A program made the position numbers and the translations under genes. A stretch of DNA of 64,000 nt from Neisseria weixii. GTDB lineage: Bacteria; Pseudomonadota; Gammaproteobacteria; Burkholderiales; Neisseriaceae. Positions 25,700 to 36,982 of the stretch are shown here, piece after piece; position 1 is the stretch's first letter, and every line of letters starts with the position of its first letter. The DNA is taken from contig NZ_CP023429.1 in assembly GCF_002327085.1 (NCBI RefSeq), forward strand, positions 2,284,383 through 2,348,382. The letters are read 5' to 3'. The notes under the pieces were generated by a model. It was not told the origin of the DNA. It saw nothing but the letters and a program-made list of their open reading frames with translations, and did no database searches.

Positions 25700-27581
25700 T
25701 TATGCTGCCAACCATTCGCCTATACGTTTTTCCATCGCAGCGGCACTCAAGCCCAAATCGTCAAGCAGCTTGGCAGGATCACCGTGCTCGGTCACTATAT
25801 CGGCCACACCCAACACCAGCACAGGCTTGCAGATTTTGTGTTTTGCCAACACTTCCAACACCAAGCTGCCGGCACCGCCTTGTTCGGCGTTTTCTTCAAC
25901 GGTTACCAAGTAATCGTGCGATTTTGCCAATTCAAGAATCAAGGCTTCATCAACCGGCTTGACGAAACGCATATCCGCCACACTGGCATCAAAGGTTTCG
26001 GCGGCTGTTAAAGCCGGTTGCACCATGCTGCCGAAGGCGATAATTGCGGTTTGTCTGCCTTCGCGGCGCAACACGCCTTTGCCCACCGGTACGGTTTCGA
26101 GGCCGTCTGAAACAGGGGTGCCGCAACCGCTGCCCCGCGGGTAACGCACAGCGGTCGGCGCATCCAATGCGTAACAGGTTGAAAGCAGCAAGCGGCATTC
26201 GTTTTCGTCGCTCGGTGCGGCAATCACCATATTCGGAATGCAGCGCAAGAAGCTTAAATCATACAAACCGGCATGGGTCGGCCCGTCGGCACCCACTACA
26301 CCGGCGCGGTCGATAGCAAACATCACCGGCAGATTTTGCAGGGCGACATCGTGTACCAATTGGTCGTACGCGCGCTGCAGGAAGGTAGAGTAAATCGCCA
26401 CCACCGGCTTCACGCCTTCGCAAGCCAAGCCGCCGGCAAAGGTGACGGCGTGCTGCTCAGCGATACCGACATCAAAATAACGTTCGGGAAAACGCTGCTC
26501 AAATTCCACCAAGCCGCTGCCTTCGCGCATGGCCGGAGTAATCGCCACCAAACGCTGATCGGCCGCTGCTTGGTCGCAAACCCACTTACCGAAAATTTCG
26601 GTATAGGTCGGCTTGGCAGCGGCCGGTTTCGCTTCAGCCACTTGCGTTTGCGGCTTAGCAGATACGGCGTGGTATTTCACCGGATCGTTTTCCGCAAGCT
26701 TGTAACCGTTGCCTTTTTTGGTAATCACGTGCAGTAATTGCGGCCCTTTCCTGCCACGCAAATCCTGCAATACATCCACCAATTTTTCCACATCGTGACC
26801 GTCTACCGGACCGGTGTATTCAAAACCGAAATTTTCAAATAAAGAAAGCGACTGCTTCACATGGTCAGCTTCGCTGGCCATGCTTTTGATCTTGTGTTCG
26901 ACTTTTTGCGCAATTTCCATCGCACCCGGTAATTTGTCCAAAACCTTGCTTGATTGTGCCTTGATGGTCGAGAACAATCCGTGCATATCGCGCACCACGT
27001 TGCTGGCTAAGTATTTCGGTAATGCGCCGACATTCGGCGAAATCGACATTTCGTTGTCGTTCAAAATCACCAGCAAATCCACGTCCATATCACCGGCGCA
27101 GTTTAAGGCTTCAAATGCCTGCCCTGCAGTCATTGCGCCATCGCCGATAACCGCCACGCTGCGGTTGTGCGAACCTTGCAGCTTGTCAGCAATTGCCATA
27201 CCGAGTGCCGCGCCGATGGATGTCGATGAATGCCCCACGCCGAAGGTATCGTATTCTGATTCGCTGCGCTTGGGAAACCGGCCAAGCCACCGTATTGGCG
27301 GATGGTGTGCATGCGGTTGCGGCGGCCGGTAAGGATTTTGTGCGGATAGCTTTGATGGCCGACATCCCAAACCAACTTGTCATCAGGCGTGTGGTATACG
27401 TAATGCAGCGCAACCGTCAATTCAACTGCCCCAGATTGCTGGCAAAATGACCGCCGGTTCTGACAACCGACTCCAGCAAAAAAGTACGCAATTCGTCGGC
27501 CACTTGCGGCAACCGGCCTTTATCCAGCGCGCGCAATTGTTGCGGCTGTTCGATGAGGTCTAATAATGGGGTATGACTCAT
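25700..27581 (-). CDS. dxs: 1-Deoxy-D-xylulose-5-phosphate synthase, two frame breaks
   Basis: Thiamine-diphosphate enzyme that condenses pyruvate and glyceraldehyde 3-phosphate, first step of the MEP isoprenoid pathway. Start ATG at 27581 gives [20 protein letters not shown]. Breaks: one C missing in CCCC at 27429-27432 ([13 protein letters not shown]) and one base in GGG at 27272-27274 ([14 protein letters not shown]). Motifs include [16 protein letters not shown], the ThDP site [28 protein letters not shown] block with NDNEMSIS, and the transketolase pyrimidine-binding domain. About 627 aa joined. Essential pathway, so errors are likely. Confidence 0.93.
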
Positions 27582-27763
27582 GGTGTGATTTTGGGGTGAT
27601 TTATTGATGTAATGAAGAATTATAGCAAGACTTCAGCCGATTTATCAGCCTGATTTTACAGGCCGTCTGAAAAAGGGAAAAACGGCCGCTTTTGCCTGAG
27701 GCCGTGAAAGTTTTGCCGCTTCATGCTAGACTGTCAGCAATATTTACCGAATAAGTTTTTGAT

Positions 27764-28309
27764 ATGTCCGCAATAAAATCTTTATTCTCCCTGCCGCTGC
27801 TGCTGGCTTTGGCAGCCTGCTCCCCTTCCGAACCGGCCGGCGCGCCGCCGGCCGCATCCGCACCCCAAGCCGCATCACCAGTGGAATACGCCGGAATCAC
27901 CGCCGCTTCCATGGCTTCCGCTGCGGCTGCTTCGGATATAAGCGCTTCTTCAACCATTCCACACTTGGGCGGCGAGTTAAGCGCGCAAAATCAAGCCAAA
28001 TGGCAGAGCTACACTTGCGAAGAAAATCAAAAAATCGATGTACGCTACTACAAAAGCGATGCCGGACCAACCGCCCAAATCCGCCACAAAGGTTTAAACA
28101 TCAGCGCGCCTTACAGCCCTGAATTGAGCGATGAAGATTTAAGCGCATTCAGTAACGGCGAATTAACTTGGACCATCGGCAACTTTGTGCAAACCGATTT
28201 CTATCAGGAAAGCGACGGTTTCCTCATACGCCATGAAAAGGTTGAAGGTATCGGCGAAGAAGGCATCGTCGATCATTTGTTGGTGCAGGGTTGTATGCCT
28301 GCCAAATAA
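27764..28309 (+). CDS. Lipoprotein with C-terminal MliC-like domain
   Basis: The lipobox is LAAC (C19). Residues 20-75 are an Ala/Pro/Ser-rich spacer, followed by a globular domain starting WQSYTCEENQKIDVRYY, with a second Cys near the end (VQGCMPAK). The Y.C......VRYY opening, TAQIRHKG strand and paired cysteines match the MliC lysozyme-inhibitor fold, here on a long tether. 181 aa. If correct it would protect peptidoglycan from host lysozyme at the outer membrane. It is monocistronic with an uptake-sequence terminator. Confidence 0.62.
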   Translation: MSAIKSLFSLPLLLALAACSPSEPAGAPPAASAPQAASPVEYAGITAASMASAAAASDISASSTIPHLGGELSAQNQAKWQSYTCEENQKIDVRYYKSDAGPTAQIRHKGLNISAPYSPELSDEDLSAFSNGELTWTIGNFVQTDFYQESDGFLIRHEKVEGIGEEGIVDHLLVQGCMPAK

Positions 28310-28322
28310 TTTCCAATTATTC

Positions 28323-28356
28323 AAAGGCCGTCTGAACGCGTTTCAGACGGCCTTTG
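28323..28356. terminator. Uptake-sequence terminator between lipoprotein gene and xerC
   Basis: AAAGGCCGTCTGAACGCG and GTTTCAGACGGCCTTT, almost loopless. Confidence 0.85.
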
Positions 28357-28358
28357 GT

Positions 28359-29261
28359 TTATTTTTCCGTTTTTCGTTTCGCACGCGGATGCGCTTCGTC
28401 ATACACTTGCGCCAAATGGTCGAAATCCAGCTTGGTATAAATCTGCGTGGTGGAAAGATTACTGTGCCCTAACAATTCCTGCACTGCCCGAATATCGCGC
28501 GAAGCTTGCAACAAATGACTGGCATAACTGTGACGCAGCATGTGCGGCGACAAATGTTGGCCGCTGACCTGCTTGGCTGCCCATTGCGCCAAACGCTTCT
28601 GAATCTGCCGCCGTCCCAAACGTTTGCCGTTTTTGCCGGTAAACAAAGCCGTTTCATCATCAGCAGCAATGCGCACAGGCAGATAAGCGGCAATGGCTTC
28701 GCGGCTTTTCTGCACCAGCGGCACTTGGCGCTGCTTGTTGCCTTTGCCTGTCACACTCACCCAACCTTCATCCAGCAGCACATCGCCCAGATTCAAACCA
28801 TGCACTTCACTCAACCGCAGGCCGCTGCCGTAAAGCAATTCAAACACCGCGCGATCGCGCACGGCCAAATCGGAATCGTCATCATCACTATCCAGCCAGT
28901 GATTGAGCGGTTCCTGCTGCAAGGCTTTGGGCAACCGTTGCGGCGGCTTGGGCGCTTTAAGATTATGAGCCGGGTCTTTATCCAGCAAACCCTGCTTCAT
29001 CAGCCACGCACAATATTGCCGCCACACTGATAATTTGCGCGCCAAGCTGCGTTCGCCCAAATTTTGCTGCGACAGTTTTTTTAACGCCGCCACCATATCC
29101 GCACGCACAACCTCTCCGTCTTCAGACGGCCTTGCCGCCAGCAAATCATGCAATTGCGCCAAATCACGCCGATAGGCAGTAAGCGTGTGCGCCGACTTGC
29201 CTTGCTGCTGCAAATCCGCCAAATAGGCATCTTGCTGCGCGAAAAATTGAGTCTGTTTCAT
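28359..29261 (-). CDS. xerC: Site-specific tyrosine recombinase XerC
   Basis: With XerD it resolves chromosome dimers at dif. The N-terminal core-binding domain (to about 105) and the catalytic domain are complete. Catalytic residues: R in GSGLRLSE, K in TGKGNKQR, HxxR in [13 protein letters not shown] in LLGHSNLST and the nucleophile Y in [10 protein letters not shown]. 300 aa. The start ATG follows directly on the uptake sequence that supplies the stop codon of the upstream thioesterase gene, so translation is probably coupled. XerC is favoured over XerD by the usual neisserial neighbourhood of dxs and fba. Confidence 0.92.
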   Translation of the reverse strand: MKQTQFFAQQDAYLADLQQQGKSAHTLTAYRRDLAQLHDLLAARPSEDGEVVRADMVAALKKLSQQNLGERSLARKLSVWRQYCAWLMKQGLLDKDPAHNLKAPKPPQRLPKALQQEPLNHWLDSDDDDSDLAVRDRAVFELLYGSGLRLSEVHGLNLGDVLLDEGWVSVTGKGNKQRQVPLVQKSREAIAAYLPVRIAADDETALFTGKNGKRLGRRQIQKRLAQWAAKQVSGQHLSPHMLRHSYASHLLQASRDIRAVQELLGHSNLSTTQIYTKLDFDHLAQVYDEAHPRAKRKTEK

Positions 29262-29263
29262 AT

Positions 29264-29692
29264 TCAGACGGCCTCCAATACTGCTTTTAAAGGTTCCGGC
29301 AAGCGGCAGACGCGTTGCGCGGCGTAATCGAAACACACCATACGCGTTTGTACGCGGGCTATTGATTTTTCGTCCGACTCACGAATCAAATGATAAAGCA
29401 GCGTAAAACCGCTTTTGCCCACATCAGCCGCACCCATGTCGATGCGTAAATCATCACCGTGATGCGCCTGCGCCAAATACTGCACCGCCGCATCGGCCAT
29501 AATCAGCCCGGCACCGCCCGCATCCAATTCGCTCCAGTCCTGCTGCTTCAGCCAGCGCATACGCGTTTCATGGCAAAGCCGCAGCACGGCATCATTGGCT
29601 AAATGCCGGCCATAATTAATATCGCCGATTTGCACGGCCATCTGCGTGGCAAACAAAATATCATCAGGCGCAGCTACAATGATTCTTGGCAT
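29264..29692 (-). CDS. Acyl-CoA thioesterase, hotdog fold (YbgC/FadM-like)
   Basis: 142 residues of the 4-hydroxybenzoyl-CoA thioesterase group. The opening strand [38 protein letters not shown] block has the D..G.H.N signature, with Asp of GDINYG as the likely catalytic residue, and a central [16 protein letters not shown] strand. The gene ends GAG GCC GTC TGA A: the uptake sequence itself codes Ala-Val and the stop. xerC begins two bases later. Natural substrate is unknown; it may hydrolyse acyl-CoA or acyl-ACP. Confidence 0.85.
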   Translation of the reverse strand: MPRIIVAAPDDILFATQMAVQIGDINYGRHLANDAVLRLCHETRMRWLKQQDWSELDAGGAGLIMADAAVQYLAQAHHGDDLRIDMGAADVGKSGFTLLYHLIRESDEKSIARVQTRMVCFDYAAQRVCRLPEPLKAVLEAV

Positions 29693-29910
29693 AGGGTTCC
29701 TTTTTAATTTCAGACGGCCTTGATCAAACTGTTATTATCTAACATCTTACGTTAATCGCAAATATTTACCGATGGCTTGCCTGAATCTAAATTCATCTCA
29801 AACGGATGTTATTAACATATGAAACTAATGTAGCCTTATGTAGTCTTTTAAGGAAAAAGCGATTATAATTTGCCTACCGTTCATTTCCACACTACCTTTA
29901 GGAGATTCTT

Positions 29911-30975
29911 ATGGCTCTTGTATCCATGCGCCAATTGCTTGATCATGCCGCAGAAAACAGCTACGGCCTGCCTGCATTCAACGTCAACAACCTCGAACAA
30001 ATGCGCGCCATTATGGAAGCCGCCGACCAAGTGAATTCACCGGTCATCGTTCAAGCCAGCGCAGGTGCGCGCAAATATGCCGGCGCGCCTTTTTTACGCC
30101 ATTTGATTTTGGCCGCCGTTGAAGAATTTCCGCATATTCCGGTAGTGATGCACCAAGACCACGGCGCTTCGCCTGACGTGTGCCAACGCTCGATTCAATT
30201 GGGTTTCTCATCCGTGATGATGGACGGCTCATTGATGGAAGACGGCAAAACACCATCTACTTACGGATACAACGTTGACGTGACCCGCACTGTTGTCAAC
30301 TTCGCCCACGCTTGCGGCGTATCGGTTGAAGGCGAAATCGGCGTATTGGGCAACTTGGAAACCGGTGAAGCCGGCGAAGAAGACGGCGTAGGCGCAGTTG
30401 GTAAGTTAACCCACGACCAAATGCTCACCGGCGTGGAAGACGCGGTTAATTTCGTGCGCGATACCGGCGTGGATGCTTTGGCGATTGCAGTCGGCACCAG
30501 TCACGGCGCATACAAATTTACCCGCCCGCCAACCGGCGATGTATTGCGCATTGACCGCATTAAAGAAATCCACGAAGCCCTACCGAACACCCACATTGTG
30601 ATGCACGGCTCAAGCTCAGTTCCGCAAGAGTGGTTGAAAGTCATCAACGGGCACGGCGGCAACATTGGTGAAACCTACGGCGTACCGGTTGAAGAAATTG
30701 TGCAAGGCATCAAATACGGCGTGCGCAAAGTCAACATCGACACCGATTTGCGCTTGGCTTCAACCGGCGCCATCCGCCGCTTTATGGCCGAAAATCCGGC
30801 AGAATTCGATCCGCGCAAATATTTGGCGAAAACCGTCGAAGCCATGAAACAAGTCTGCATCGACCGCTACCTGGCATTCGGCTGTGAAGGCCAAGCCGAT
30901 AAAATCAGACCGGTTTCTTTGGAAAAAATGGCGGAAAAATACGCCAAAGGCGAATTGAACCAAATCATCAAATAA
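29911..30975 (+). CDS. fba: Class II fructose-1,6-bisphosphate aldolase
   Basis: Zinc enzyme of glycolysis/gluconeogenesis, splitting or forming fructose 1,6-bisphosphate. Motifs: [11 protein letters not shown] (metal histidine), [18 protein letters not shown] (metal Glu), [11 protein letters not shown] and VMHGSSSVP (metal His), and the phosphate loop [12 protein letters not shown]. 354 aa is the long betaproteobacterial form. TAGGAG lies before the ATG and TATAAT (29864-29869) may be its -10. A terminator follows, so it is probably monocistronic. Confidence 0.97.
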   Translation: MALVSMRQLLDHAAENSYGLPAFNVNNLEQMRAIMEAADQVNSPVIVQASAGARKYAGAPFLRHLILAAVEEFPHIPVVMHQDHGASPDVCQRSIQLGFSSVMMDGSLMEDGKTPSTYGYNVDVTRTVVNFAHACGVSVEGEIGVLGNLETGEAGEEDGVGAVGKLTHDQMLTGVEDAVNFVRDTGVDALAIAVGTSHGAYKFTRPPTGDVLRIDRIKEIHEALPNTHIVMHGSSSVPQEWLKVINGHGGNIGETYGVPVEEIVQGIKYGVRKVNIDTDLRLASTGAIRRFMAENPAEFDPRKYLAKTVEAMKQVCIDRYLAFGCEGQADKIRPVSLEKMAEKYAKGELNQIIK

Positions 30976-30990
30976 TGCGTTAACAAGCTG

Positions 30991-31026
30991 ACAGGCCGTC
31001 TGAAAAAAATCTTTTCAGACGGCCTA
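30991..31026. terminator. fba terminator (uptake-sequence pair)
   Basis: AGGCCGTCTGAAAA and TTTTCAGACGGCCT inverted around AAATC. Confidence 0.85.
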
Positions 31027-31029
31027 ATA

Positions 31030-31233
31030 TGTAGGAAATTGTCGGGTTGTTTACACTTTTTATGCAAAACAGCTTTTATTTTCTGCCTAAATGATTATTT
31101 TAGGATTGTTGGGCATTATCAAGAACCATGCGGCGTTGCCGTGCCTTTCGGCATTCTTGACAACACTCAAAAATCCCAAAATGGATCTTCAAGCAAAAAA
31201 GCAAAAGTGTAAACAACGCTAGGATTTTCTACA
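31030..31233. repeat. Palindromic MITE-like element, copy 2 (reverse orientation)
   Basis: About 203 bases bounded by TGTAGGAAAT and ATTTTCTACA. Its reverse complement aligns with 4877-5072 over the whole length, including AGCGTTGTTTACACTTTT, GGGATTTTTGAGTGTTGTCA and the central CGCCGCATGGTTCTT. It lies between the fba terminator and the porin terminator. 31234-31421 shows nothing else I can name. Confidence 0.75.
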
Positions 31234-31421
31234 CCACAAAAACCATGAATATAGAGAAGACCCCGCGCAGATAGGAATCTAGGCCAATCGGTTTCAGGAA
31301 TATTGAGCTATTGCGGTAATTTGGCGTTCTGGATTCCCCCTACGCTAGCAGTAGCATAGCGCACTTGCGCAGCTGATAACGGAGGTGGTAAACATAAATA
31401 TCCTTCAACTTACCCACCAAT

Positions 31422-31456
31422 AAAAAAGAGTCTGCCGAAGCAGACTCTTTTCTTTC
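31422..31456. terminator. Porin terminator
   Basis: AAAGAGTCTGC and GCAGACTCTTT with CGAA loop, flanked by A and T runs. It is one of the few strong terminators here not built from uptake sequences. Confidence 0.92.
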
Positions 31457-31473
31457 AAACTAACCGGTTTAGA

Positions 31474-32582
31474 TTAGAATTTGTGACGCAGACCAACCAT
31501 ACCGGCAGTAGTTTCGGTTTTGTTGTCGCTCTTACCGGCGCGCAACCAACCTGCAGATACCAAAGCGCTGGTACGTTTAGAGAAGTCGTAGTCGGCACCA
31601 ACGATGACTTGGTTGTATTGAGTGCCGCTCAATTTCTTACCGTCTTTAGCTTTAGCTTTGAAACCGTGAGCGTAAGAAACGCGTGGGGTCACGTTACCGA
31701 AACGGTAACCGATAGTAGCAGCAGCTTCGTGTTGTTTCACACCGGCAGAAGAGTCGGTAGAAGCATTGTAGCTGTCATCATTTGCCAATTTAGCCTTGTA
31801 GCTTCCCTCACTATCCCAACCATTGGTGTATTGGTAGCCCAAAGCAGCCATCAGGTTGTTGGCATCGTAACCAATTACACCACGGTGTACTTGACCGGAT
31901 TTGCTTTCGCCATTAGCAACGTAAGCAGATTTTTTCAGGCCGTAAGCATATTGACCGAAGAAACCGGCGTTTTCATAGTTCAAACCGGCGTAGTAGGTAG
32001 AAGTATCACCGGCATTATCACCACGACCATTAGTTAAACCTACACCGCGGACAGTAGATTCATTATCGCGCAGAGTGTATTGAACGTTAGCGCTTACACC
32101 GCCGAATACTGGGTGTCGTAACGTACGGATACGGCACGCTCGTCAACACGGGTAAACATACCCAAGCCCAAAGCCGGGTTGCTGTATTCCCAAGGATCCA
32201 ATGCGTCGCTAGTGTCTTTCACAGAAGAATCCAATTTACCGGCACGGATTTTACCGAAGCCGCCTTCCAAACCGATGAATGATTCGCGGGTACCCCAGCC
32301 TGAATCAGTACCGGCTACAGAAGCGCTTTGCTCCAACTGCCAGATAGCATTCAGGTTGTCAGCCAAGGGCTCGTGGCCTTTGAAACCGATACGAGAACCG
32401 AAATCGGTAATTTTAGTTTCGGTATGGCTTTCATTACGGGTTACCTTACCAGCAGCGTCGGTTTCTTTTACTTTGGTTTTACCAACTTCAACACCTGCTT
32501 TGATTTGACCGTACAAAGTCACATCAGCCATAGCTGCAACAGGCAAAGCTGCCAAAGTCAGAGCAATCAGAGATTTTTTCAT
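31474..32582 (-). CDS. Trimeric outer-membrane porin (PorB type), one frame break
   Basis: Sixteen-strand general porin of the neisserial/Burkholderia type. Signal peptide ends AAMA, mature start [14 protein letters not shown], later [13 protein letters not shown] (constriction loop L3 area) and the C-terminal Phe in VGLRHKF that marks Bam substrates. The break is one C missing in ACCCCA (GGG at 32111-32113 on the plus strand), between SVRYDT and [14 protein letters not shown]. About 369 aa joined. Neisserial porins are abundant and essential or nearly so, so an error is likelier than loss. Surface loops with many Lys/Ser/Asp are visible. Confidence 0.92.
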
Positions 32583-32942
32583 TGCTGTATTCCTTTTCTA
32601 TCATGAAAATTAACTTAAGCAGACCGAACATCTACTTAGGCCTTACATTATCGCTGGAATCAGCGATTCCATGAGTGTCACTATAATTGTTCCCTTCTAA
32701 AAAAACAAACTTTATAGGCATCAACTGCGTTATCCTCGCCTAAAATATTTGAAACTTACCTCTAAAAATTAAAAAAATTTTCTTATAAATCAATTATTAA
32801 TTCATATAAAAGTTGTTGTGCATTTTTACAACACAGATTCTTTGACTTCCTTATTGCCAATTAACGCAAAGCCATAGTCATTCTTATTTCATGGTTTCTT
32901 TTCCAACTGGGAAACAATGTTTACATAACCAGATTGATGTAT
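32583..32942. other. AT-rich region between truA end and porin start
   Basis: 360 bases without a gene; expected to hold the porin promoter and a long untranslated leader. It includes a perfect 7-3-7 palindrome TGGAATC-AGC-GATTCCA at 32655-32671, about 75 bases before the start codon, and an A/T tract near 32700. No uptake sequence seen. Confidence 0.5.
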
Positions 32943-33748
32943 TTACAACCAACTCGGTATATCTGCTTTAAGTATGTCAAACTCATCCGGATAATCGACA
33001 CCGGTCAAATACAGCCCGTCGGGCATAAAGGTAGGCGGCGCTTTCAGACGGCTTTTTTCTTCTATTAAGCTTGCAAAACCTTCAATACTAAGCTTCTTAC
33101 TGCCGACATAAACTAATGCGCCCATGATGTTGCGCACCATGTGATGTAAAAAAGCATTGCCGTGCAAATCCAGCTTGAGTAATTCGGGCGTGCCGCTAAT
33201 ATTGGCGCTATATAGTGTTTTAATGGGGGATTTAGCCTGACACATGGAAGCGCGGAAGCTGGAAAAGTCTTTTTCACCTTCCAATAATTTCGCTGCCTGC
33301 TGCATTAATTCGATATCCAAATCCAAATGCGTCCACCCGCCTTGCCGACCAGCAGCGGCGAGCGCACAGGCGCAGATTGCAACAGATAGCGGTAATGCCG
33401 GCCATAGGCATCAAAGCGGGCGTGAAAATGCGCGGCCACCGGCTGCGCGTGCCATACGGCAATGCCCTGCGGCAAATGAGCGTTTACGCCCCTTATCCAT
33501 GCTTGCGGCGGCCGATGGGCACCGGTATCAAAATGCACAACTTGCGCGGTCGCATGCACACCTGTGTCGGTGCGCCCGGCAACAATCACGGAGATGGGTT
33601 CTCCGGCGAGAAGACTGACGGCACGCTCCAAGGCCGTCTGAACCGTCGGCACTTCGCCTGCCTGCTTTTGCCAACCGTAAAAACGGCTGCCATCATAAGA
33701 TAAGGTTAATGCCCATCGTTGCTTATTGGGATTTTCCAGCATAGTCAA
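32943..33748 (-). CDS. truA: tRNA pseudouridine(38-40) synthase TruA, one frame break
   Basis: Isomerises uridines 38-40 in the anticodon arm. The catalytic Asp is D61 in [10 protein letters not shown], and [22 protein letters not shown] and [16 protein letters not shown] are the other conserved blocks. One base is missing in CCC at 33336-33338, between VGKAG and WTHLDLD. About 268 aa joined. An uptake sequence inside encodes part of VPTVQTALE. It lies downstream of fimV on the same strand, as truA does in many proteobacteria. Confidence 0.93.
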
Positions 33749-33795
33749 TGTGATGATCGGGTTGGTAGGTTTATATATTCTATATAAAATAAAGA

Positions 33796-33831
33796 AAAAA
33801 GATGCCGTCTGAAAAACAGCATCTTTTTCTG
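33796..33831 (-). terminator. fimV terminator with the uptake sequence in its loop
   Basis: AAAAGATGC pairs with GCATCTTTT; the loop carries the single uptake sequence CCGTCTGAAA. T/A runs on both sides. Confidence 0.75.
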
Positions 33832-33852
33832 GGCGTAAGTCATGATGGGGAT

Positions 33853-36182
33853 TTATGCGCCTAATTCTTCCAGCATGGTTTTGGCTTTGGCCAAAATCGC
33901 ACCATCCGACTCTTCCAGCAATTCTTGCAAGGTTTCGCGAGCCGCTTCAGGATCGCCGATTTCGACATACATTTTCGCCAATTCATATTTGGCTTCCAAT
34001 GGCGCGGTCATACCGACGGATTCTGAAATAAAGCCTGATTCACGAGAGCTGCTGTCAGCCGTCTCGGCTACAGCAATGCTGTCCCATTCAATGGTTTCAT
34101 CAGCTTCAGTCACTTGCACCGCTTCGGTATTGAAATCACCCGCATCTTGGAATGACAAGGCTTCGGCTTGCTGAATATCGAATAATTCAGGCTCAGCCGC
34201 CACTTCTGCTTCCACTGCCTCATCACGCAATTCAGGGCTTGGCTCGAAAGTGGCATCAATCACCGGTTCCGGCTCCGCCTCCGGCCAAACGGATTCCAAA
34301 GGTGCTTCATCATCGGCTTTATCGGTTTCCGCTGCCGGCGCTTTCGCATCGGCAGCAACCAAAACAGCAGAATCTACGGCAGCCGGGTTGCTGTCTGTTG
34401 ATTCGGCTTTGGCCTTAGCATCTTCAGCAAAGAAATCCCATTCTTCTTTAACTTCAGTTTTGGCTTCTTCTACTTCAAAGTCCCAAGATTCGCGTTCAGA
34501 CGACTGTTCGGTAACGAAAGCATTGGCAACCGGTGTAGCTGGTTTTTCAATCGCAACATCCTCAACGGAAGCGTAGGGATTTTCAGGTTCCGGTTCATAA
34601 ACGCTTTCCGTAGATTCAATGGTATCCCAATCCGCATTACGGCGTTTTTCGGTTTCCTCATCAAGCGTTACCGCGCCGGATACAATCGCAGCTTGAGCAT
34701 TGTCGATATCATTTAAGTCTACATCGACATCGCCTTGTTTGGCAGCCGGAGCATCTTGCACTTCAGTAAAGAAGATATCGTCGCCGAAATCGTCTTCCAC
34801 TTCCAATTCGTCATCCGGTTTTTTGGCGACATAAGCGGCCGCGGCAGTTGCCGCTGCACCTACACCGGCAGCAGTCGCCATGGTTTTAGCCGTATTGGAA
34901 ACAGGCTGTTCTGATTCAGGCAATGGTTTGTATTCGGTAACGTTGTCTTCAGGAGTGAACGTCTCTTCTTTTACCACAGGCTGCACGGCTTCTTCTGCAG
35001 GTTCAACCTTGCGTTTACCCAACAATTTAGACAAGAAGAACAAAGCGATTAATGCCGCACCGCCTAACAGCAACCAACGCCATAAGCTGTTATCACTTGA
35101 ATCTGCGGCTTCTTCTTGTGGTGCTGCGGTTCGGTTACCACCGGATCAGCAGGCTCGATTGCGCCGGCTTCTGCAGCAACCGGCGCTGAGGCTGCGGTGA
35201 CCGCTGCATTGTCAGCCGCTTCAGAAGCAGCAGTTACGGCAGGTTCTTCTTGTGAAGCAGCTTGATCGGCAACTTGCGCTTCGGGTTCTGTAACCGCCGG
35301 TGTGGTTGTGGTTACGGCAGGTGTTTCTACCGACGCTTCTGTTGGTGTTGTTGCTGGCGGTTGGGTTTCCGCCGGCTTCGCTACCGGAGCCGCTTGATTG
35401 GCATAGGTTTGGAATTCACCGCGGTCCGGAATGCTCAATACCTTACCGGCCAACATGCGGTCGGCATTATTATTGATGAATACATCCGGGTTGGCGTTTA
35501 CCAAAGCCTGAACGGTTTGCGCCAAGGTCATGCCTTGCGGGCGAACACGGCTGGCAATACCGGTCAAAGTTTCGCCTTGGCGTACCAAGTGGCGTTTGCC
35601 GTAAACGATACCGCTGTATTGTTGTTGCGGTTTTGACTTCGCAGCTTTGGCGTTACTGTCGGCACGGCGCACCGGTTTATCGTTGCGTGTATCAGGCGTA
35701 TTGCTGCTGCCGATGGCACGATTAATGCGTTCGTGGGCGGCTTGGCGATCAAACGAAGTAGCAGCCGGGGCAGCTTCTACTCGGGCAACCTGATTGTTCT
35801 TGTGCCCACGGATGGCGGCGCTGTCGGTTTTGGCGTTGTAGTCTGCCGGATCGATAATGGCGGTATATTCGCGCGATTGCGAACCGACGCTGACCTGAAA
35901 AATCAATACGGGATCTTGAATCGGCTTAGACGAGCGGATGTTGACCACGGCTTTGTCACCACCGGTTTTGCGGATGCTGGCGCGCAGATTACCGTTGGAA
36001 ATCGAAGCTTTACCACCGTTGAGCAAAGCTTTAGCCTCATTTCCGGTGACGGTGATGGTGCCTGAGAAAGGTTCGCCCAAATGTGAATGGACGTTCAAAC
36101 CGCCCAATCCGGCCATGGCACTAATTGACGTCATCAATGCCACGGAAGCGGCGATTAATTTAATTTTATGGTATTTTTTCAA
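33853..36182 (-). CDS. fimV: FimV/TspA-family inner-membrane protein with LysM, one frame break
   Basis: Large peptidoglycan-binding polarity/pilus assembly factor; the neisserial homologue is called TspA. In order: signal peptide (to about 24), a [19 protein letters not shown] domain, a LysM segment around 200-255 ([18 protein letters not shown]), a Thr/Pro/Ala-rich stretch, one membrane helix ([21 protein letters not shown]), a very acidic cytoplasmic region of about 300 residues, and the C-terminal FimV TPR-like motif [20 protein letters not shown]. The break is at GG 35128-35129, where one base is missing just before the helix. About 776 aa joined. Confidence 0.9.
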
Positions 36183-36686
36183 AACTTAATCCCCTGTTTG
36201 AAATGGCAGCGCGGCTGCGTAATCCGTGCTTAAACTGTGTATCTCGTGATGATATATTCTAAAGTACCTATCTGCCAAGTCATCTGATCAAATTAAATTA
36301 AAAATCGACAGGAAAATTGCAACTTTATAGCTACTATCGTTTCTTTTTTACAAATACATTGGAATAATTACTTAGCTTACTAGATGGATAGCTCACCTGA
36401 AATACTTGAATTTTTAAGATGTACAAATGTCGTGCATCTGAATGCAAAGCGCTGTACCAGCCATAGCGAAAAAGATGCAAAAACCTAATCAGGTCTTGTA
36501 TCATAGGCTATGATTTTTCGTTAGGATTGATTGTTATCTTAAGAATCATGAAATAAGAATCCATCATACAAGCGCTTGAGCTGTGATAAGATAAATACTT
36601 TCAGACGGCCTTTTCTCTCATGCCGTCTGAAACCCGATCTGCGGTATCGGCCTTTGCCGACACCGATTTATCAAAAGGATACATTT
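36183..36686. other. Intergenic region between divergent fimV and yciI
   Basis: About 500 AT-rich bases without a supportable gene. Two inverted uptake sequences at 36600-36634 (one with the AT form) lie near the yciI side. I see no promoter I would defend. Confidence 0.5.
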
Positions 36687-36980
36687 ATGCAATACTTCAT
36701 GTTATTGGCTACCGATGCCGACGGCGTACACGAAGCCCGCATGGCGGCGCGCCCTGATCATTTGCAACGCTTGGAAGCCTTAAAAGCCGAAGGCCGCTTG
36801 CTGACCGCCGGCCCGAATCCTTTGCCGGACAATCCGGAACGCGTTTCCGGCAGCCTGATTATTGCGCAATTCGAATCGTTGGATGTAGCGCAGGAATGGG
36901 CGGAAAAAGATCCTTATGTCGATGCCGGCGTGTACGAAGAAATTTTAATTAAGCCGTTTAAACCGGTATTCGGTCTGTAA
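36687..36980 (+). CDS. yciI: YciI family protein
   Basis: Small dimeric alpha/beta-barrel-like protein, 97 aa. The family includes enzymes of chlorinated aromatic breakdown, but YciI itself has no agreed function. Visible: MQYFMLLATDADGVHEARMAAR, the LKAEGRLLTAGP strand-turn, DVAQEWAEKDPYVDAGVY with the conserved DP..., and the end IKPFKPVFGL. The start is placed at 36687, where AAGGA stands eight bases upstream. First gene of an operon with bolA and two PpiC-type genes; gap to bolA is two bases. Confidence 0.92.
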   Translation: MQYFMLLATDADGVHEARMAARPDHLQRLEALKAEGRLLTAGPNPLPDNPERVSGSLIIAQFESLDVAQEWAEKDPYVDAGVYEEILIKPFKPVFGL

Positions 36981-36982
36981 TC

